DNA of 64,000 bases from Sitta carolinensis (GCA_032173965.1 CM063283.1:35875743-35939742), one strand, 5' to 3'; shown: positions 37,956-51,673, numbered from the stretch's first letter. Made by a program: numbers and translations. Notes: a model not told the origin generated them from the sequence alone.

Positions 37956-38704
37956 TCAACATCTGAAATGCAGTGTCGAGGTTTATAAATATGAATTTAA
38001 AGCTCTTTTTATTGGAGAGGTAATTGACAAAATCAGATAACTTTCTAACTAGAAAAAATTAGTTATGAGTCAAATGAAAACCAAGTCTGTTTTCATGGCA
38101 TCCTTGTCTTGGTCTTATAACACAGATATGTTCATCCATCTCAGTATTTAAGCTGCTTAACAAGAAAACACACAGGTATTTTCCATCACATATTTCATTT
38201 TTATCTTTTAAGTCAACCTTGTAAATTAGACTAAGCTGTATTTTATTTAGGTGAATAACATCACAGTCCCAATAATTCTCATTCCTTTCATGTGACATGA
38301 AAAGTCGTTTCCATTGCATTCTAATTCAGCACTCTAATTTCTGCTAATTTTGAATGCTTTCTTGAAATTCTTACTAAACTTATGGTTTGGCTGAGGAAGA
38401 AAAAAATATCTCTCTTTTTTCATGGTTTCAATCATCACCATAAATCTATTTACATTGTTATGAAAGTTTACCACCAAAAGATAGTGCACGAACCAAGGCC
38501 TTTATCAGGTCACCTTTCTTCTGTCAAGGAGACAGAAACAAACATTTTTTAACCATTATTTCCATCTTCAATTTTTCATTACCTACTGTAGTAATTTAGC
38601 TGATCAGTGCTAAGTTTATCAGTTTTGCTGTTTGGGAGAGATTTGTCTGAGTAGCAAAGGCTTGAGAAAGGACATTTCTGCTCTGTGCCAGAACAACACG
38701 TAGA
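37956..38704. other. AT-rich non-coding DNA
   Basis: This gap between two CR1 copies shows no gene or repeat. The 86-codon minus-strand frame (38059-38319) is not recognisable. Confidence 0.5.
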
Positions 38705-38873
38705 AACAGACTTCTCAGGGAAATGGTATGTTATATCCTTGGAAGCCTTCAAAAACATGTGGATGTGGCACTTGAGGGCACAGTTTAAGGTTGAACATGC
38801 TGATGGAACTGGGTTCACAGTTGAACTTGATGATTTTTAAAGGTCTTTTCCTTAACAATTCTATGATTCTATG
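38705..38873 (+). mobile_element. CR1 LINE, 3'-terminal fragment
   Basis: Diagnostic CR1 blocks run in order: a diverged 'ttctcagggaaatgg', 'ccttggaagccttcaaaaac', 'atgtggatgtggcacttgag', 'ggttcacagttgaacttgat', 'aggtcttttcctta', then 'aattctatgattctatga'. This 'atgtggcacttgag' family differs from the 'ggaactagatgat' family at 11.7 kb, so at least two CR1 lineages contributed. Plus orientation, about 170 bp. Confidence 0.94.
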
Positions 38874-40949
38874 AAAACAAATCACCACAGACTCATGTGA
38901 GTGGGTTTTGCATCTCCCTCTGCTTACACAACCTGGGTGTTACTGGATTTCAGAGATGGTTGCCCCAAATCCTAGGCCAGAGTAAGTTAATTGCTTGGGT
39001 TTTATGAGGCAGATGGGAGTTGTCATTTTCAGAGAATATATGGCAATATATATGAACTTGAAGCATTTGAAATATCCTTAGAGAGCATAAAAAATAGTTT
39101 CTTATCTCCAAGACAACTGTATAGAGGTGGTGGCCCAAGAACAAGACAGTGGGAGGCAAGGCTTCTTCTGACCATGTAGCCAGATCTCCTACCAAATGAC
39201 CTAGCACTTCCAAGAGCAAACCTCCCATTCAAAGTCACAGAATGCAGTTCTGGCTTTGAATCATCCAGAGCTCACGGAATTTGTGCTTGGATCAAATAAT
39301 TTTTGTCAGAAGTACCATTTTGGCCAACACTGTTTTAGACTTGGAAAAGACAGAGAGAAATGTACACTTGATATTAATTAGGACAGTGTCAAACTGTTAT
39401 TTCTGGTTTCCTATTAGGCATATATTATTATGCTGTTCTCTGTCTCTTAATCTTTTTTGCTACTGATTGAATCTCTATTGATACTGGCTCTGAAATCTCA
39501 ACTCCACTGCAGCGATGAGGAGTCGTGCCAGTGCTTTAACTCTTGCCAAGGTATTATGCACTGAGTGTTGTTCTTCTTACTAATCTTTACAGTGACCCAG
39601 CTGAATGTCTCCTTATTTCATCAGAATTCTTCAGCATCTGTGTAGCACTTAAAGTATTAGATTTATGTTTATTTTATACAAAACATTATTCTTTCTAATT
39701 GCACAAATAAGTTTTTTCAATATGAAAAGAACTGAAAAATTGAAATGAGTGAATTGAAATTTTAAATAGTTAATAAAACAGTTCTAATGAAGGGACATCT
39801 GACTGGGAGACCAGAGATTGCAGAGTACCCTGTTCCTCCCATATTTTTCAGATTCAAAACACACTCTAACACTATAGATAACTGCAGACAATGAAAATAA
39901 TTAAATCTCATACTTAAAATCTTAACTATTTGTCAGCAGAGATTAAAAAGTATCTCCAATCACCATCACTATTCAATCTGTGGGCTTTGCTCTCCTCTGT
40001 AGCACTGAGGCTTCGATCTGGATCAAGGCAAAAGTATTGGACCAGAGCTCAAATGTTCCTAAGTACCTGGAAAGTGTCTTGGTCAGTGTGGCCTAAGACT
40101 CATCACTGATTCTGTATAAGGAGGGGACCTTGTACCAGCTAAAACACAACTGGTTTGTTTTATGAAAGTTGTGTTAGCCTCAACATATTTTCTCTCTCAG
40201 AAAGAGATTGTCACAAGCCATACACCAATCTCCATTTACCTCTGTTTCTAAGATGTGTGTGAGACAAGTATTGTGCTTTCCTTTCATTCCTTTCATCAAT
40301 TTTTCTGACACAATAACCACCAAATTTTAAAAACATAATCTCTGGCCTACATTCTGAGAGTCTGTTTAAAATGTGAAAATGTGTTTCATTTTGAAGGGAT
40401 CCAATAATGTTATGTATAAAATTAGAAGATTCATAAAGTTTAGGCTGATCACAGAAGGGCACTCACTCTCCAGTCCTTTTAATCTTTTTTCTTAATGTGT
40501 GTAATTAATTTAAAGGATGGATTCCATCCCTCTTAACAGTCTCGGTTATTTAAGAAAATTGTTGCTTCTACAACCCTCTGTTCCCATTTATGGTCCCCTC
40601 TCCCACTTCCTTGGTGCCCATTGGGTCTTACTGGACTCTCAGTCCAAGAAAGGAAGGAGAAAAAAATGATTAATGAAAAGAGAGAAAGATAATGAAAATT
40701 AATTCAAAGCTGGTAACACAATTAGACCTCTCATCACACTATCTATTAAAATCTAGATTAGGGCATCAGCTCTATAATTTTTAATCACAGCATACTGGGG
40801 TTGCAGATGACTTCAAATTTGGCATCCTGACTGCTGTTTAGCTTAATCCAGGATGCTTGAAAGGTATAAAAGAAACAAGTTATGGACAAGTTGTAGAGTT
40901 TTCTTGTGGGAAGAAAGCACTTCTTCAGAGAATGTCTTATAAAACCTAA
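38874..40949. other. AT-rich non-coding DNA
   Basis: No gene, RNA or transposon is recognised. Overlapping frames at 38950-39238 on both strands are chance frames. Confidence 0.5.
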
Positions 40950-40990
40950 CAAAAACAAACAAACAAACAAACAACAACAACAAAAAAAAA
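40950..40990 (+). repeat. (CAAA)n/(CAA)n microsatellite
   Basis: Four to five CAAA units run into CAA units and then a 9-A run. This is an ordinary, likely polymorphic microsatellite. Confidence 0.9.
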
Positions 40991-42079
40991 GAGTTGTAAT
41001 ATTTTGATGGCTTCTTTGCTTGAAAAATTGACTGTCATTCTCTGCTTGAAACATGGTATGGATTTCTTCTTAATGAACATGACCAACACTTTAAACATTT
41101 ATTAGACCATCCTGGCCAAAGGATTAGACTTGTCTCTCATCATCTAGTATGAGAAAAGAGGGATCAGAAAGTCTTAAAGTTTTTCTTATGGTCCTGCTAA
41201 ATGAAATACAAGTTTAGATTCTGAGGAACCATGATTTTAGCATCTCTTTTACCAGCAAGAGCATCCATCAAGTGCAGAACAATTGTGAACTCAATCTTTT
41301 GTTCTACAAACAAGGTAACAGTGCTCTACCTTGTGACAGTAAAACACAGATCTGAATTTGATCTCTAATTTTTAGGTCAGCAGAGGCTGTGAGCTGTGCC
41401 AAGGTTAATATCTCTCTGTGTACTATTTGCTATTGTAATACCACTGTCAAAAGAAATTTCAGTTCTAAGCCACCTATATTGTATTGCACTACACACACAG
41501 AGGCCTAGAAAGTGTTATAATGAGGTTTGTATCTCGGTTTCTATTGACATACCAATTCTGACTTTTAATAGCTATCTGAAATTGATTTTATTAAGAACAT
41601 TTCTATGCTGTTCCTCAAGAGTGTTGTTAGACAGGTTTCAGGTCAGCCTCCCTGGAAGAGAAACCATAAACTTTGCTCAAGCACTCAAAATGAAATGTTT
41701 GCGTTAACTCAACTAATAAACAGCTCAAGTGAGAGTCTTTAAAACACTCTTCCTTCTTAGTGTGGGCAGAAAGAAGAGTAATGACATACACTTGAAGAAA
41801 TGTAGCACAGGAGACTCAAAATCATGTACGTTTAGTGCTGATGATCTCACTTGGGTCACTGGGCAGCCATCTCACTGTCAGGATGCTGCCAGTCCAGGGC
41901 CTCTTGAAGTGACAGGCAGGTTGTAATTAAACAGAGATTCGAAAGCCTGAGAACCTTGTAGAAAACCCTCCCTAGGCAGTGATAACTGGAAGAGAATTTT
42001 GGAAGGCATTTAATCTGTCCTCTGTGTGAGCACAGCTTTCTCTGCAGCAGGAAAGGTGAGAATGCACAGGTGAGAGCAG
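40991..42079. other. AT-rich non-coding DNA
   Basis: No gene is recognised. A donor-like site (aggaaag|gtgaga) occurs near 42055, just before the CpG-rich block, but I can pair it with no convincing exon. The 103-codon plus frame at 41396-41707 is not recognisable. Confidence 0.45.
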
Positions 42080-42570
42080 ACACGTGAGCCTGATCCAGAC
42101 TTGCTGCCTCAGTCCCTGCTCAAGGACTTGCTGCCTCTATCCCTGCAGCTAGCGAATCCATAGCCAGAGGAAAAGGGCTGCTCCCATCTTTGCCTTGCTA
42201 CATCTCTGCAGGCGTGCTGACAGGCAGGGTGCGTGGCTTTCCAGCGATAGCGCTCTGAGGTCACCCCCAGGCTCCTCCAGAGCCGGCTGTGTGCAGCTGC
42301 ACCGGGAGCCCTCGGACAGCGGCTAGGGAGAGGTAGCTCCCTCCCATAGGTGCTTCCCTGCAAACCCTAGAAAAAAGAGTATCAACTAGCCCTGGATAGC
42401 GCTGGCTGCCTTGTGTGCTGGATCGGACTGGAAGGAGCAGCTGGGTGAACTGCGGGTTCAATAATAAGTAGCAATAGTTCCCTCCTCCCTCGCACACTTC
42501 CATGGGGGTTTCAAAGGGAGGCGCGCTCAGTACCAGCTCATGCAGCAGTACCGGTGTCATACGCAGCTGA
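42080..42570. promoter_or_regulatory. CpG-rich block, possible promoter or CpG island
   Basis: This stretch of about 490 bp is clearly richer in G+C than its AT-rich surroundings. It holds roughly 19 CpG dinucleotides by eye, including paired ones in cagcgatagcgctc, ctcggacagcgg and ggcgcgctc. Elsewhere in the window CpG is rare. Methylated vertebrate DNA loses CpG, so a retained cluster suggests an unmethylated promoter or exon. No TATA box or recognisable coding exon is seen. Minus-strand frames of 84 and 104 codons (42109-42363, 42261-42575) span it but match no known protein. Alternatives are a GC-rich transposon remnant or an enhancer. Density is borderline for a formal CpG island. Confidence 0.4.
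42099..42152 (+). repeat. 27-bp tandem duplication
   Basis: Two adjacent copies beginning acttgctgcctc start at 42099 and 42126, with a few mismatches. They lie inside the 5' edge of the CpG-rich block and are a small local duplication. Confidence 0.75.
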
Positions 42571-44016
42571 AGCACTGAGCCAATGCAAAAATTACATGCT
42601 GTTGCTCAATCGTCATAGGGACATTGGTGCAAGAAAGGCAACTGGGCCATGTGGCAAAATATACTTTAACTTGAATTTGGATTGTTGGCTTATAACGCTG
42701 CAGCTACGTAGATCTCCCAGATTCTTTCCAAGTAACAGTCCAAATGTCTACCCAAACTACATGCTATTTACTGCTATTTGGTAGAAGAGATTAGCTATCT
42801 AGTATTGTAAAGAAGAAATCCCAGTTTTCTGTGTTTTTTTGCAGGGGACTTAAAATCTTTGAGAGGTTTTCAGGGCTTTACTCCTCATACCCTTCCACAA
42901 AGGGAAGAGCAATAGCAAGTTAATTCTGAACTCAGCCAGTCAGATATTGTAAAGAAAGTTTTTAGCTCATGTCTGCAGCAGGAACAGGCTTTTCTGAACA
43001 CAAAGCTCAGCCAAATCAGACTGCTCCTGCAAAAACTGTCCTGCCAGTGCTGCTGTCTTGAAACAAACAGTGCTGTGTTTAACATCTGGGATATGTTGAA
43101 GAAAATCGCTTATTTTACTACTGAAAACATTGCATTTTCAGAACATCCATAAAATCATAAAGATTAATGAGATTGCATTACATTTCATGAAGTTCTAGTC
43201 TGCGGGAATGTCTGGACTTCTAAGTGGGATTTGTCTTATTAATCTCCCTTTTCTATGGGATAGCATACAAATCATGGGATAACATATAAATCATCACATT
43301 CACTTGATGTAGAGGTTTTTGTACTGTTCCACAGAGCAATATGGAAATGAAAATTCCTTAACATCGAATGTACTGTCCTTAGTACTCATGGTTTCCCAAT
43401 CCTCAACTTCTTGAAGATAAAATGCTATTGGGGTATAAAGTGGGAGCTGGATACCAGCAAGAGTGCAGAAGACATTTTTCTGTTACCACAGTAAACTGAC
43501 AGACCGTGTTTCCCACTGTTGGTGATGTAAGGAAACTCTGATTGCCTTAGGTCCTAAAATTGCTGTAGCTCCTGTAGAGCAAAGACAAGATAAGGTCACC
43601 TCACTAAAAAATTGACAGCATCAACTAAATTCTTATCAGGCAAAACCTCTGATTTCGGAATCATGAAGTCCATTCACACTATGAATAATTTTGCTCTCTT
43701 ATGGTGTACTGAGTAGCAAGCCCAGTTTGATGAAGGAAAACTACCTAGGTTTTGGTTTGGGTGCAAGCGTCTGCTGTGACCACGGTAAAATCAGAAATTA
43801 AGTCCTACAGCTTCAGAAGCAATGGAATCTGTACTGATTGTGGGAAGGAAGCAATTCTGAACTATTAGCACACTGGAAGAATGCTTTCTCAAATTTGGGA
43901 TCCCTGAAGCATTGTATAAGCAAAGCAGCCATGAATACAGCACAAGGAGGTTTAAAGCTGACTAACTATTTTCTTTTGGAATCTGCACTTGGAAAGGATT
44001 TTTTTTTTAATGTTTC
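42571..44016. other. AT-rich non-coding DNA
   Basis: No gene is recognised. A 19-bp tandem duplication (atgggata-type unit, two mismatches) lies at 43255-43273 and 43274-43292. Frames of 63-76 codons are unremarkable. Confidence 0.5.

Positions 44017-44047
<31 letters not shown>
44017..44047 (+). repeat. (ATTG)n microsatellite
   Basis: Seven perfect ATTG units plus a partial one follow a 10-T run at 43999-44008. The uninterrupted array makes length polymorphism likely. Confidence 0.93.
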
Positions 44048-46066
44048 ATGCCACAAAAAAAAAGTAAAATATCGGATATACTCAAAACTAAGCTGTTGCA
44101 ACAGCAGTGTAATAGGGGAGTAGGCTTAAAATAGTGACATAGCAATAGCTGGATTCTGTACATACCATTTAATTGCATGAAGCATCCTTATTTTTCAGCC
44201 TCTTTTGAAAGATTTTGACCTCTGTTTCCTGCCTGTATTATACTGTCTTCCAGAACACAGTTTAAAATTTAATGCATTAATAAATGCCATCAAGAAAAAT
44301 ATCCAGATAATTCACATTAGGTGCCATGAATAATTACAAAATCAATCATCAAAATGATCTTCCCTAAAATTATGCATTTTTTCTTTTCATTGCATCATTA
44401 ATTTTGAGGTCTAATCCTATATACTCTGCCTTTCCAACACTCCTGCTGATGTCAAGCAATCCCTCATTAAACTCAGATGGTCTTCCCTGCTGGTTCAAAA
44501 TCCAGCTTCAGAGCCTATTTTTACAGTTCTTCAGACTTTCTTTCTGTTTCTTAAGAAGGTCTGAGGAGGAAACCTAGCATACCACATCTAACCCAAAAAA
44601 AGAAAAAAAATCCTGCAGACATTTTATGTATAGAAATCTCAGCTGTGCTGATTTTGGAAAATGCCTCTTCACAAGTAGTTCTGGGAAGACAAGGAGTGGA
44701 TGTGGGGCTTTTTTTCACAAGTACTGCCTTCTTTTATTAGTAGAGGTACATGGTGGCATGATGGTCTTCTGTGCAGAAGCAAACTTATAAATGGTGAATA
44801 TTTTTCAGACCTTTCTTCACCAAGTTATTGCAGAAAATGTGTCACTGTTTAAGGATCTTCACATTCAACAAGGATCAACATAGCACATATCATGTGAAAA
44901 TTTGAATTCCCAATAACCTCCTCATTTAAAATGATTAGTCTGAGGTCTTTTCCTCAGGATGAAAGGCAGGGTGGGACAGTTAATGAAACTCTTTCATTTT
45001 CTGTAGCGCACATTCCCTCCCTGACAGAATGGAAAGTTGGTGCCATTCCTGGTTTCTCCTGGCAGTAAATAGACCTATAGGACCCATTGCCCATCAGATG
45101 AAAGGATCTTCCTCAGTTTGTGCTGAGTGACTGTTTTTCCTGCCCCTTAGTAGCTTCTACATCAAACCATAAACTGCTTTAAAGTTGAAAGAAGAGGTAC
45201 TGGCAATTCAAACGAGTGCCATGTAACTTCATTTTTTTAGGTAGATGGATGTTTCATTTATTTTTCTCAACAAGAACTTCTTAAGAATTCTTCTCAATTA
45301 CTGTATAGGCAGATCAGAAGGTTCTAATGCTATCATGATTTAGTGCCCATGGTACCCTCACCCATCCTATCTCTGAAACATTATTGGCAGTGTTATCCTT
45401 CCTTACAAATAACTGGTATAATGTTTTGTTTAACACTCCAGAGGGAAGCACCTGCAGCTTTTTGGACTTGCTTTATGTTCCAGATGATTTCATCTAACTC
45501 AAGAGCTGCACTGGAGCCTTCACACATGAACATTCATGCCAGAAACCCAGAGGAGTATCTCAAAGAAAATAAGGAAAAAAGGATACAACTCCCTGTACTG
45601 TCATATTGAATGCCTGTGTGACTTTATGTGACATTTGCATAATCACAGAAATTCTCACTCCTATCAGTAAAAATTATTCTGGCCAACAGTGATGAACTAA
45701 AATGTAAGCCTGTGCGAGAACAACAGTACCACTTTTTGTACAGAAAAATTTTTTTAAAACAATCCATTCTTCATTTGCTTATGGGTGGGACTTGTAAATA
45801 ATGTGAGTTTAGTCATTGATTTAAGATAGAAGCATTTCACCATATTAATATAAAATTGTCATTATCCAGGTTTTTATATATGATTGTTGGTATATTCCAG
45901 CAAGAAAGACTGAGACCTTATTTCTTTAGTGGCTTTCTAGATATGATTTCAATGACTGAACTGAGAACTAAAATACTGAAACCCCATTTTGGGCATATAT
46001 GCAAGTGGTTTTGACTTCCAACTGTAAGTCTCAAGAATAGGGCTGTTTAATAGAATTGACATCTTC
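44048..46066. other. AT-rich non-coding DNA
   Basis: No gene, RNA or mobile element is recognised. The stretch 44310-44420 is TAAT-rich and repeat-free and might be conserved, but there is no direct evidence. The 88-codon frame at 45343-45609 is not recognisable. Confidence 0.5.
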
Positions 46067-46124
46067 TGAAATGAAGGAAATACACATTTTTACTATGAAA
46101 TGCAGGAAATACACATTTTTACTA
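46067..46124 (+). repeat. 29-bp tandem duplication
   Basis: Two adjacent 29-bp copies (starts 46067 and 46096) differ at one or two positions: tgaaatgaagg versus tgaaatgcagg, each followed by aaatacacatttttacta. Near-identity implies a recent duplication. Confidence 0.85.
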
Positions 46125-49100
46125 TGTTATCGTCATAAAAATAGTTTCTAATCTTGCTTATTCTGTGTTACAGAAGTATTAATTCTTCAGTACTGATGTT
46201 GATTTTACCAGCTTACTATGCCACATTAAGTGTTTAGTTCCTGCTTGCTCTGCCTGACTTTTAGCTGGACAGATTCACTGCTCTTACCTGCCCTTCCATC
46301 TGTCTGGACATTTATAAGTGTTAATCACAACAGTCCCGTGCTCTGCATCATCTGTGACTAAATGGAGGAATGTACCTGGCAGGGCTGTCCGACTGCTACA
46401 CTCATACATATATTCTGTGAAAATTTCCACCATAAAATACACTTTCATGTTTTTTTAGTGGTTCTAGTGTACCACACAGGTAGTCAGACATCTTCATGAC
46501 TGGGCAATGTATGACCCTTTATAGATATATTCCCTACATTGATTGCTTTCTTCTCTAATTTTCTTCAGCTGCTCCTTTTGTAATTACAATAAAGTGAACA
46601 CCAAGATGTTTTCCTTCTTTATTTGTCTTTAGAAATACCTGGATTTATTTTATTAAAAATTCTCTTGATATCTTTAAAAGATATTCTACAAAACTCAAGG
46701 TCGCCCTACCCACATGCATATCATCAATACAATATATTGTCTAGAAGTCATGTTTTCCCATAATCCTTTTACAACTGAAGCATATTTTCTCCTATATTTA
46801 GGGGATAATAAAAATGGTAATTTAAAATCATTCTGTATTGAAGATGATCCCTTTTTCAGTGTTTCCTGTCCATATTATCTGCTTCCTTCTGCTCAGTCAT
46901 AACAGAATGGTTTTCAAAGAGGCAACAGGCAACAGCCCTGGCAGAAATTCCTCAGTCAAGACAGCATCAAGCTGATGTTTTTGCAACTTTAACTCAATTC
47001 CCTTAATTTCGTGGCGAGCTAATAACACTGATATACCCTTAAATTGTTGAGTAACAGGCAGTAATTTCCACGCTATGGAATATTTGTTTCTCCCCACTTC
47101 CAAATAATAAAAATCAAGCCTCCTCTTGATTCCCTGTGCCTAGTGTTTCTGAGAATGAAAAATCCTCCTCTTTCCATTTTGTCCAGTTTCCCCCTCACAG
47201 AATAAGCCAGGAAATTAACAATGTGCAAGGCTTATGATTCCTGTCTTTCTCTATTGGTAGTGCTTTCTTTTTAGTTGTCACTTGTGTCTGTCTGATCCTA
47301 CAGTGCAGTCCCAGTGGGAGACAGGCTGATACCATCTGAAAGCAGTTCTGGTTATAGGTCTGGGAAAAATCAGATCCAAGCTGCCTTTGAAGCACAGAGG
47401 ACACCAGTTGTCTGAACCAAGCTGAGAGCAAGATTACATCTACACCAGTCCAAAGGTGCATATTGACAAAGAGGTAATGAACATACACTAGTTGCTTCAC
47501 TGTAAAATCTCAGGGGAAACAGGCTTCCAGCTTCCATTACAGTGTAATGAGCTGTGGGAAGGCTCACAGCACTGACCTCAGCTAGACCTGCTCTGTGAGA
47601 GGTATCTGGGCCTTGCCTGATGGTAACTAGATTGATAGCTGCTGCATTAAAAAAACTCTGGAAGTAGGGAAAACACCCTAAAACTCTGCTGGAGGTTAGT
47701 ATCTGTCCCTGTAAAAGCCAGATTTCTGCAGAACACTGTAGCACTGCATGTGGCTTCATTTCTTTTGTAACACATTCACCGTTCTTTCTTCTTTAATAGG
47801 ATTGGTCTTTCCTGCCTCTGAACTTTGGCTGGGTATCCATACAGATGACATAGCTACTAGTTTTTATCCTATACCTGGGATCTGTATCACATCTACATCC
47901 CCTGATCTGAAGGCATTTTTCTGGGAGAAAAAAATAGTAGAGGAATTATATTCATATTTAAAGCAGCTTCTGTATTGTGCTTCCAGACTGCATAGAAGCA
48001 GACATAAAAGCAGCCTAAGCAGTTAGTTGTTCTGGTAGGATTATTCATGTTTATCTTCTGCTTTTGTTGCAGATAACATTTGTGTGTGGGGAGGTGTGTG
48101 TGTACATGCTTAAGTATATGCAGCTATATACACACAAGTATGTGACAATCTGATATTTTAGACCAATTTGAGTGGAACGGGATATGTTTCTAAAGGAGAC
48201 CCCACAAATGTTTTCCTCAGGGAGCTGAGCTGCAGTTTTCTTCTTTCCATGTGGTATAATGTGCACTGCTACATAAACATACTTGAAATTCATTACCACC
48301 TCTTCTTGAAGGTATTTCTGTCAGGTAGAGATACCTTTAGTTAAAAAGATATTCAGGGTAGTTCTTAAACCTCAAATTCACATGAGACAAGCTCTTAGCA
48401 GATTCTCTTCTTGTGTAATTCATATAGCACAGGAGATATAACAGCCAGCTGTGCGCTGCTGCATTTTCAAGTAGATGCTTAACCCTATGAAAAATCACAT
48501 CCTGCTCTTTATTCCTACTTCATCGGGTTTTTTTTTTTTCTGACACTCCTTAAGGCCTGTTTTTCTAAAACAAAGAAAAAAAAAACATGTGTAGACAATA
48601 ACTCTCCCTGTGTTATAACCCACCACACCCAGCTCCTCTTTTTGCAAAATAAGAACTTAAAGAGACTGTTCCAGTCTTGATTAACAAACCCACCAAATAA
48701 ATACTTTAAGACCTTTCAGCTAATTTCATTAGCAAACTCTGAATTCTGTGCATATTTTTATTAAGATTTCATCCTGAAATGACAGTCTAAATTCGTTTCC
48801 TCTCTCTCCTTTCCTTAACTCCCCACGTTACCTCCCCTAGGGAGGCTGAATGCTGCTGATTGTGCAAATTCAGGCCCATCAGCACTTGTCATCTCTCATG
48901 GAATTTACCCTTTGACATTCAGCATCTACATCCCACTTGGAGGCAGAAGTTTTATCTTTGCAAAGCACAGAAGTTGTTTCCCTGGAAAAACAAGAAATAT
49001 ATTTGGCCTTTTAATGGGAAATATTTTTTTAATGTTCTCATAAACTGAATGGTCAATGACAGAATTTTGTCCAGTTTTCCTTACCCCATAATCCAAACTT

Positions 49101-51673
49101 TCAATCTAAACTTTCAAGACCTGGCCTTTTAACTCCAATACACAGGCAGTCATCTCTCCTTTGTTTAGTAAGTACTGTGATAATATTATCCCACAAGACT
49201 ATCCATGCTTCTGCTTTTAATAACAGTCTTGTACGGATACAGTTTTAAAAAATTACCAAGAGAATAAAATAGAAACTTCTAAGGGCTTTTCATTCTTGTT
49301 CTATCTGACATAAGGAACTGTTAGGTAGGGGCAAGTCTGTCCTCATTTACACCTGTTAAGCCTCATTGAAATCAGTAGGGTCAAGCTAATGTAGCTGATT
49401 ACAGTTTGGCTCTTAATTTGTCTCCTGTTAACTCACAACCCCACTTCCTGCAGGTGGAACAAGATGAGCTCTGCTGTCTGCAGTGCTCCATTTATAGAAA
49501 TAGTAACATGCCCATTACTTCTCTGCAGATCAAAATGTTGGCTGCTTTGTCTGACAAAGAACATGTATCTCAAGATAAAAAAATTAATTGAAGTCTTCTT
49601 ACTACTTGTAAATGAGTTTGTTTAGCAATGCCATCTACTAATGGATATGAGTAAATGCTTTTTGGACCTCATATGCAATTTTTATTTCAATCAGCAAACA
49701 GCAGGACACACACTATAAATCTGTGTTAAGAAGTTAGCTTTGTTACACTTCGTGTTCTGTATTGAATCTGTATTGTCTTCTAACTACAGCTTCACTATAG
49801 AGCTTATTATTTGTTGGAGTTAATTCTTCAAGGGTATATTTGGTTCATATTTTTATACAATAGATTTATCTGTGAACATGTAACAGGACTTCTTTTAGCA
49901 TTCATTCACAGCTAGGCACTCCCTGAATTGTTACACAATCTGGGTAAAACTTTGTTTCAGAACCCAACAGAAAAAGTCAATTATCTCCTCCACATGAAAA
50001 GTGCTAAATTCTTAGCATTTCTCTTTCTCAGTGCTGCATTAGAGAGCAGAAGGCAAAGCATTAAGGTGAGATTTCTTTTTTTTGTTCTTCTGATGCCAGT
50101 GTGGGTATAGGATGACAGCATTAGGATCATGTTGTGCCACTCGAGTCTAAAAAACCGTAACTGTTGGTGACTCCAGAGGCCAGTGGAGAGGTTCAGAGTA
50201 TGTCCAGCATTGGCTTGCCATCAGCTTTGTTACTCTTCTTATATTAGCATTGCTAAGGTTTGCTTAGCTCAGTGAATTTAAATAATGGGGTATGCCTGAT
50301 AGGCATTATTAGACCTTTGCAGCCTGGTTTTCTAGTAAAATAAGGCTTCTGTGTTCCATACAGAGAGAGAGAGAGAGACCATAGGTTCCTGTAGTCTTGA
50401 ATCACAGGTTTCTGACTCTGGAACAGTAAGGTACCGCTGTCTATGTGTGGTGGTTACAGCGAGCTGGACAAGAGTGAGCTCAGGCCTTGGTCCCTCAGCC
50501 TCAGTTGGGTGTCACAAGACACAGAGCCATGCCAATCCAGATCTCTTCCATCTATCAGTCACTGACCTATGTAGGATTTGGTGCACACCCCAAGGGCTGC
50601 ACTATCAAACCTTCACGGAGCTCTCTCTTCAGTTTTTGTCCCATTACCTGTGGTTTTCAGGCCCAAGTACACACTGGCAGCAAGGGAGTTTGGTGTCGAT
50701 GAGTTGTAGGAATGCCATGCTTCCGCTAGGAATGGGGAGCAGCGATTTTCCTCATTTTTCCAGATTTTAATTCGGTCATAGTTATTACCCAAACTGCCTT
50801 GAAGTTTTTCCTGGAAAATCGCAACTGTAATTGCCATGCTGTGCACAGCTTTTTGATCACTTGATGTGTTCTTGAGCATAACTTGGAAGATAGATGACAG
50901 AGAGACTAAGCATTTTTCACGCTTACAACTCAAAGTGGCGCTAATAAATAACCATAAAATAATAATCTCTCATCTATAATTTTTCATGGCAGATCCTTAT
51001 GAAACCATTATGTAATTAACTTCTGTTTCAGCCATGTGAAAGTCCAGGTAAGGAAACTGAATGATGAAATATGAGACCAGCTAAAATTGTAATAAACAAA
51101 ATCTTTTAGAGATGAGCATGTAAGTTTTTTTACTCCTAAAGTTTCTATGTTGTTCTACCATTATAGATGAGTTTTCCAAATATGAAAATGAGTCAAAAAT
51201 CATGATATTGAACTTCAAGCACTCCAGAAGTTTTCTGGCAGAATATATTAGCAAGCAGAAAAACACATATAATAATACAATATAGTAAAGAATAATAATA
51301 TCATGAAGAATTTCTTTTTAGAAGTACTAATAAGCATTAAAAACTAAACTTTTCTTCATTTACTGTATTTCTATGAATACAGTGCAAAACTTTGCATCAA
51401 TACTATCAGACTTCAAAATCGAGATTTGCTAAATTTAATTTTACCCATATAAATCCCAGATACCCAACCAAGGCACACTGTCTACATTTCACCTTACAGC
51501 AAATGCAAAAAGGAGATAAATAAATGGCTTTCTAGTGCCATCTCTCTCTTCCTTCTGACTCTTGAAGCAATATGAGTGTTTGGATTACAGCATCCAAATT
51601 ATCCAAAACTAGATGCCAGTGGGCATGAGGAGCTGGGACACACAGAATTATGTTTGGGGTTTTTAGTATTACT

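Noticed and set aside
47370..47759. 129-codon ATG frame on minus
   Set aside because: Mixed composition without domains, signal or coiled coil; no splice or promoter support; overlaps another chance frame on the same strand.
50351..50770. Longest open frame in the window, 139 codons on plus
   Set aside because: It opens with GTG rather than ATG, has no resemblance to a known family, and its region shows no paired splice sites. A frame of this length is expected by chance in 64 kb on six frames.
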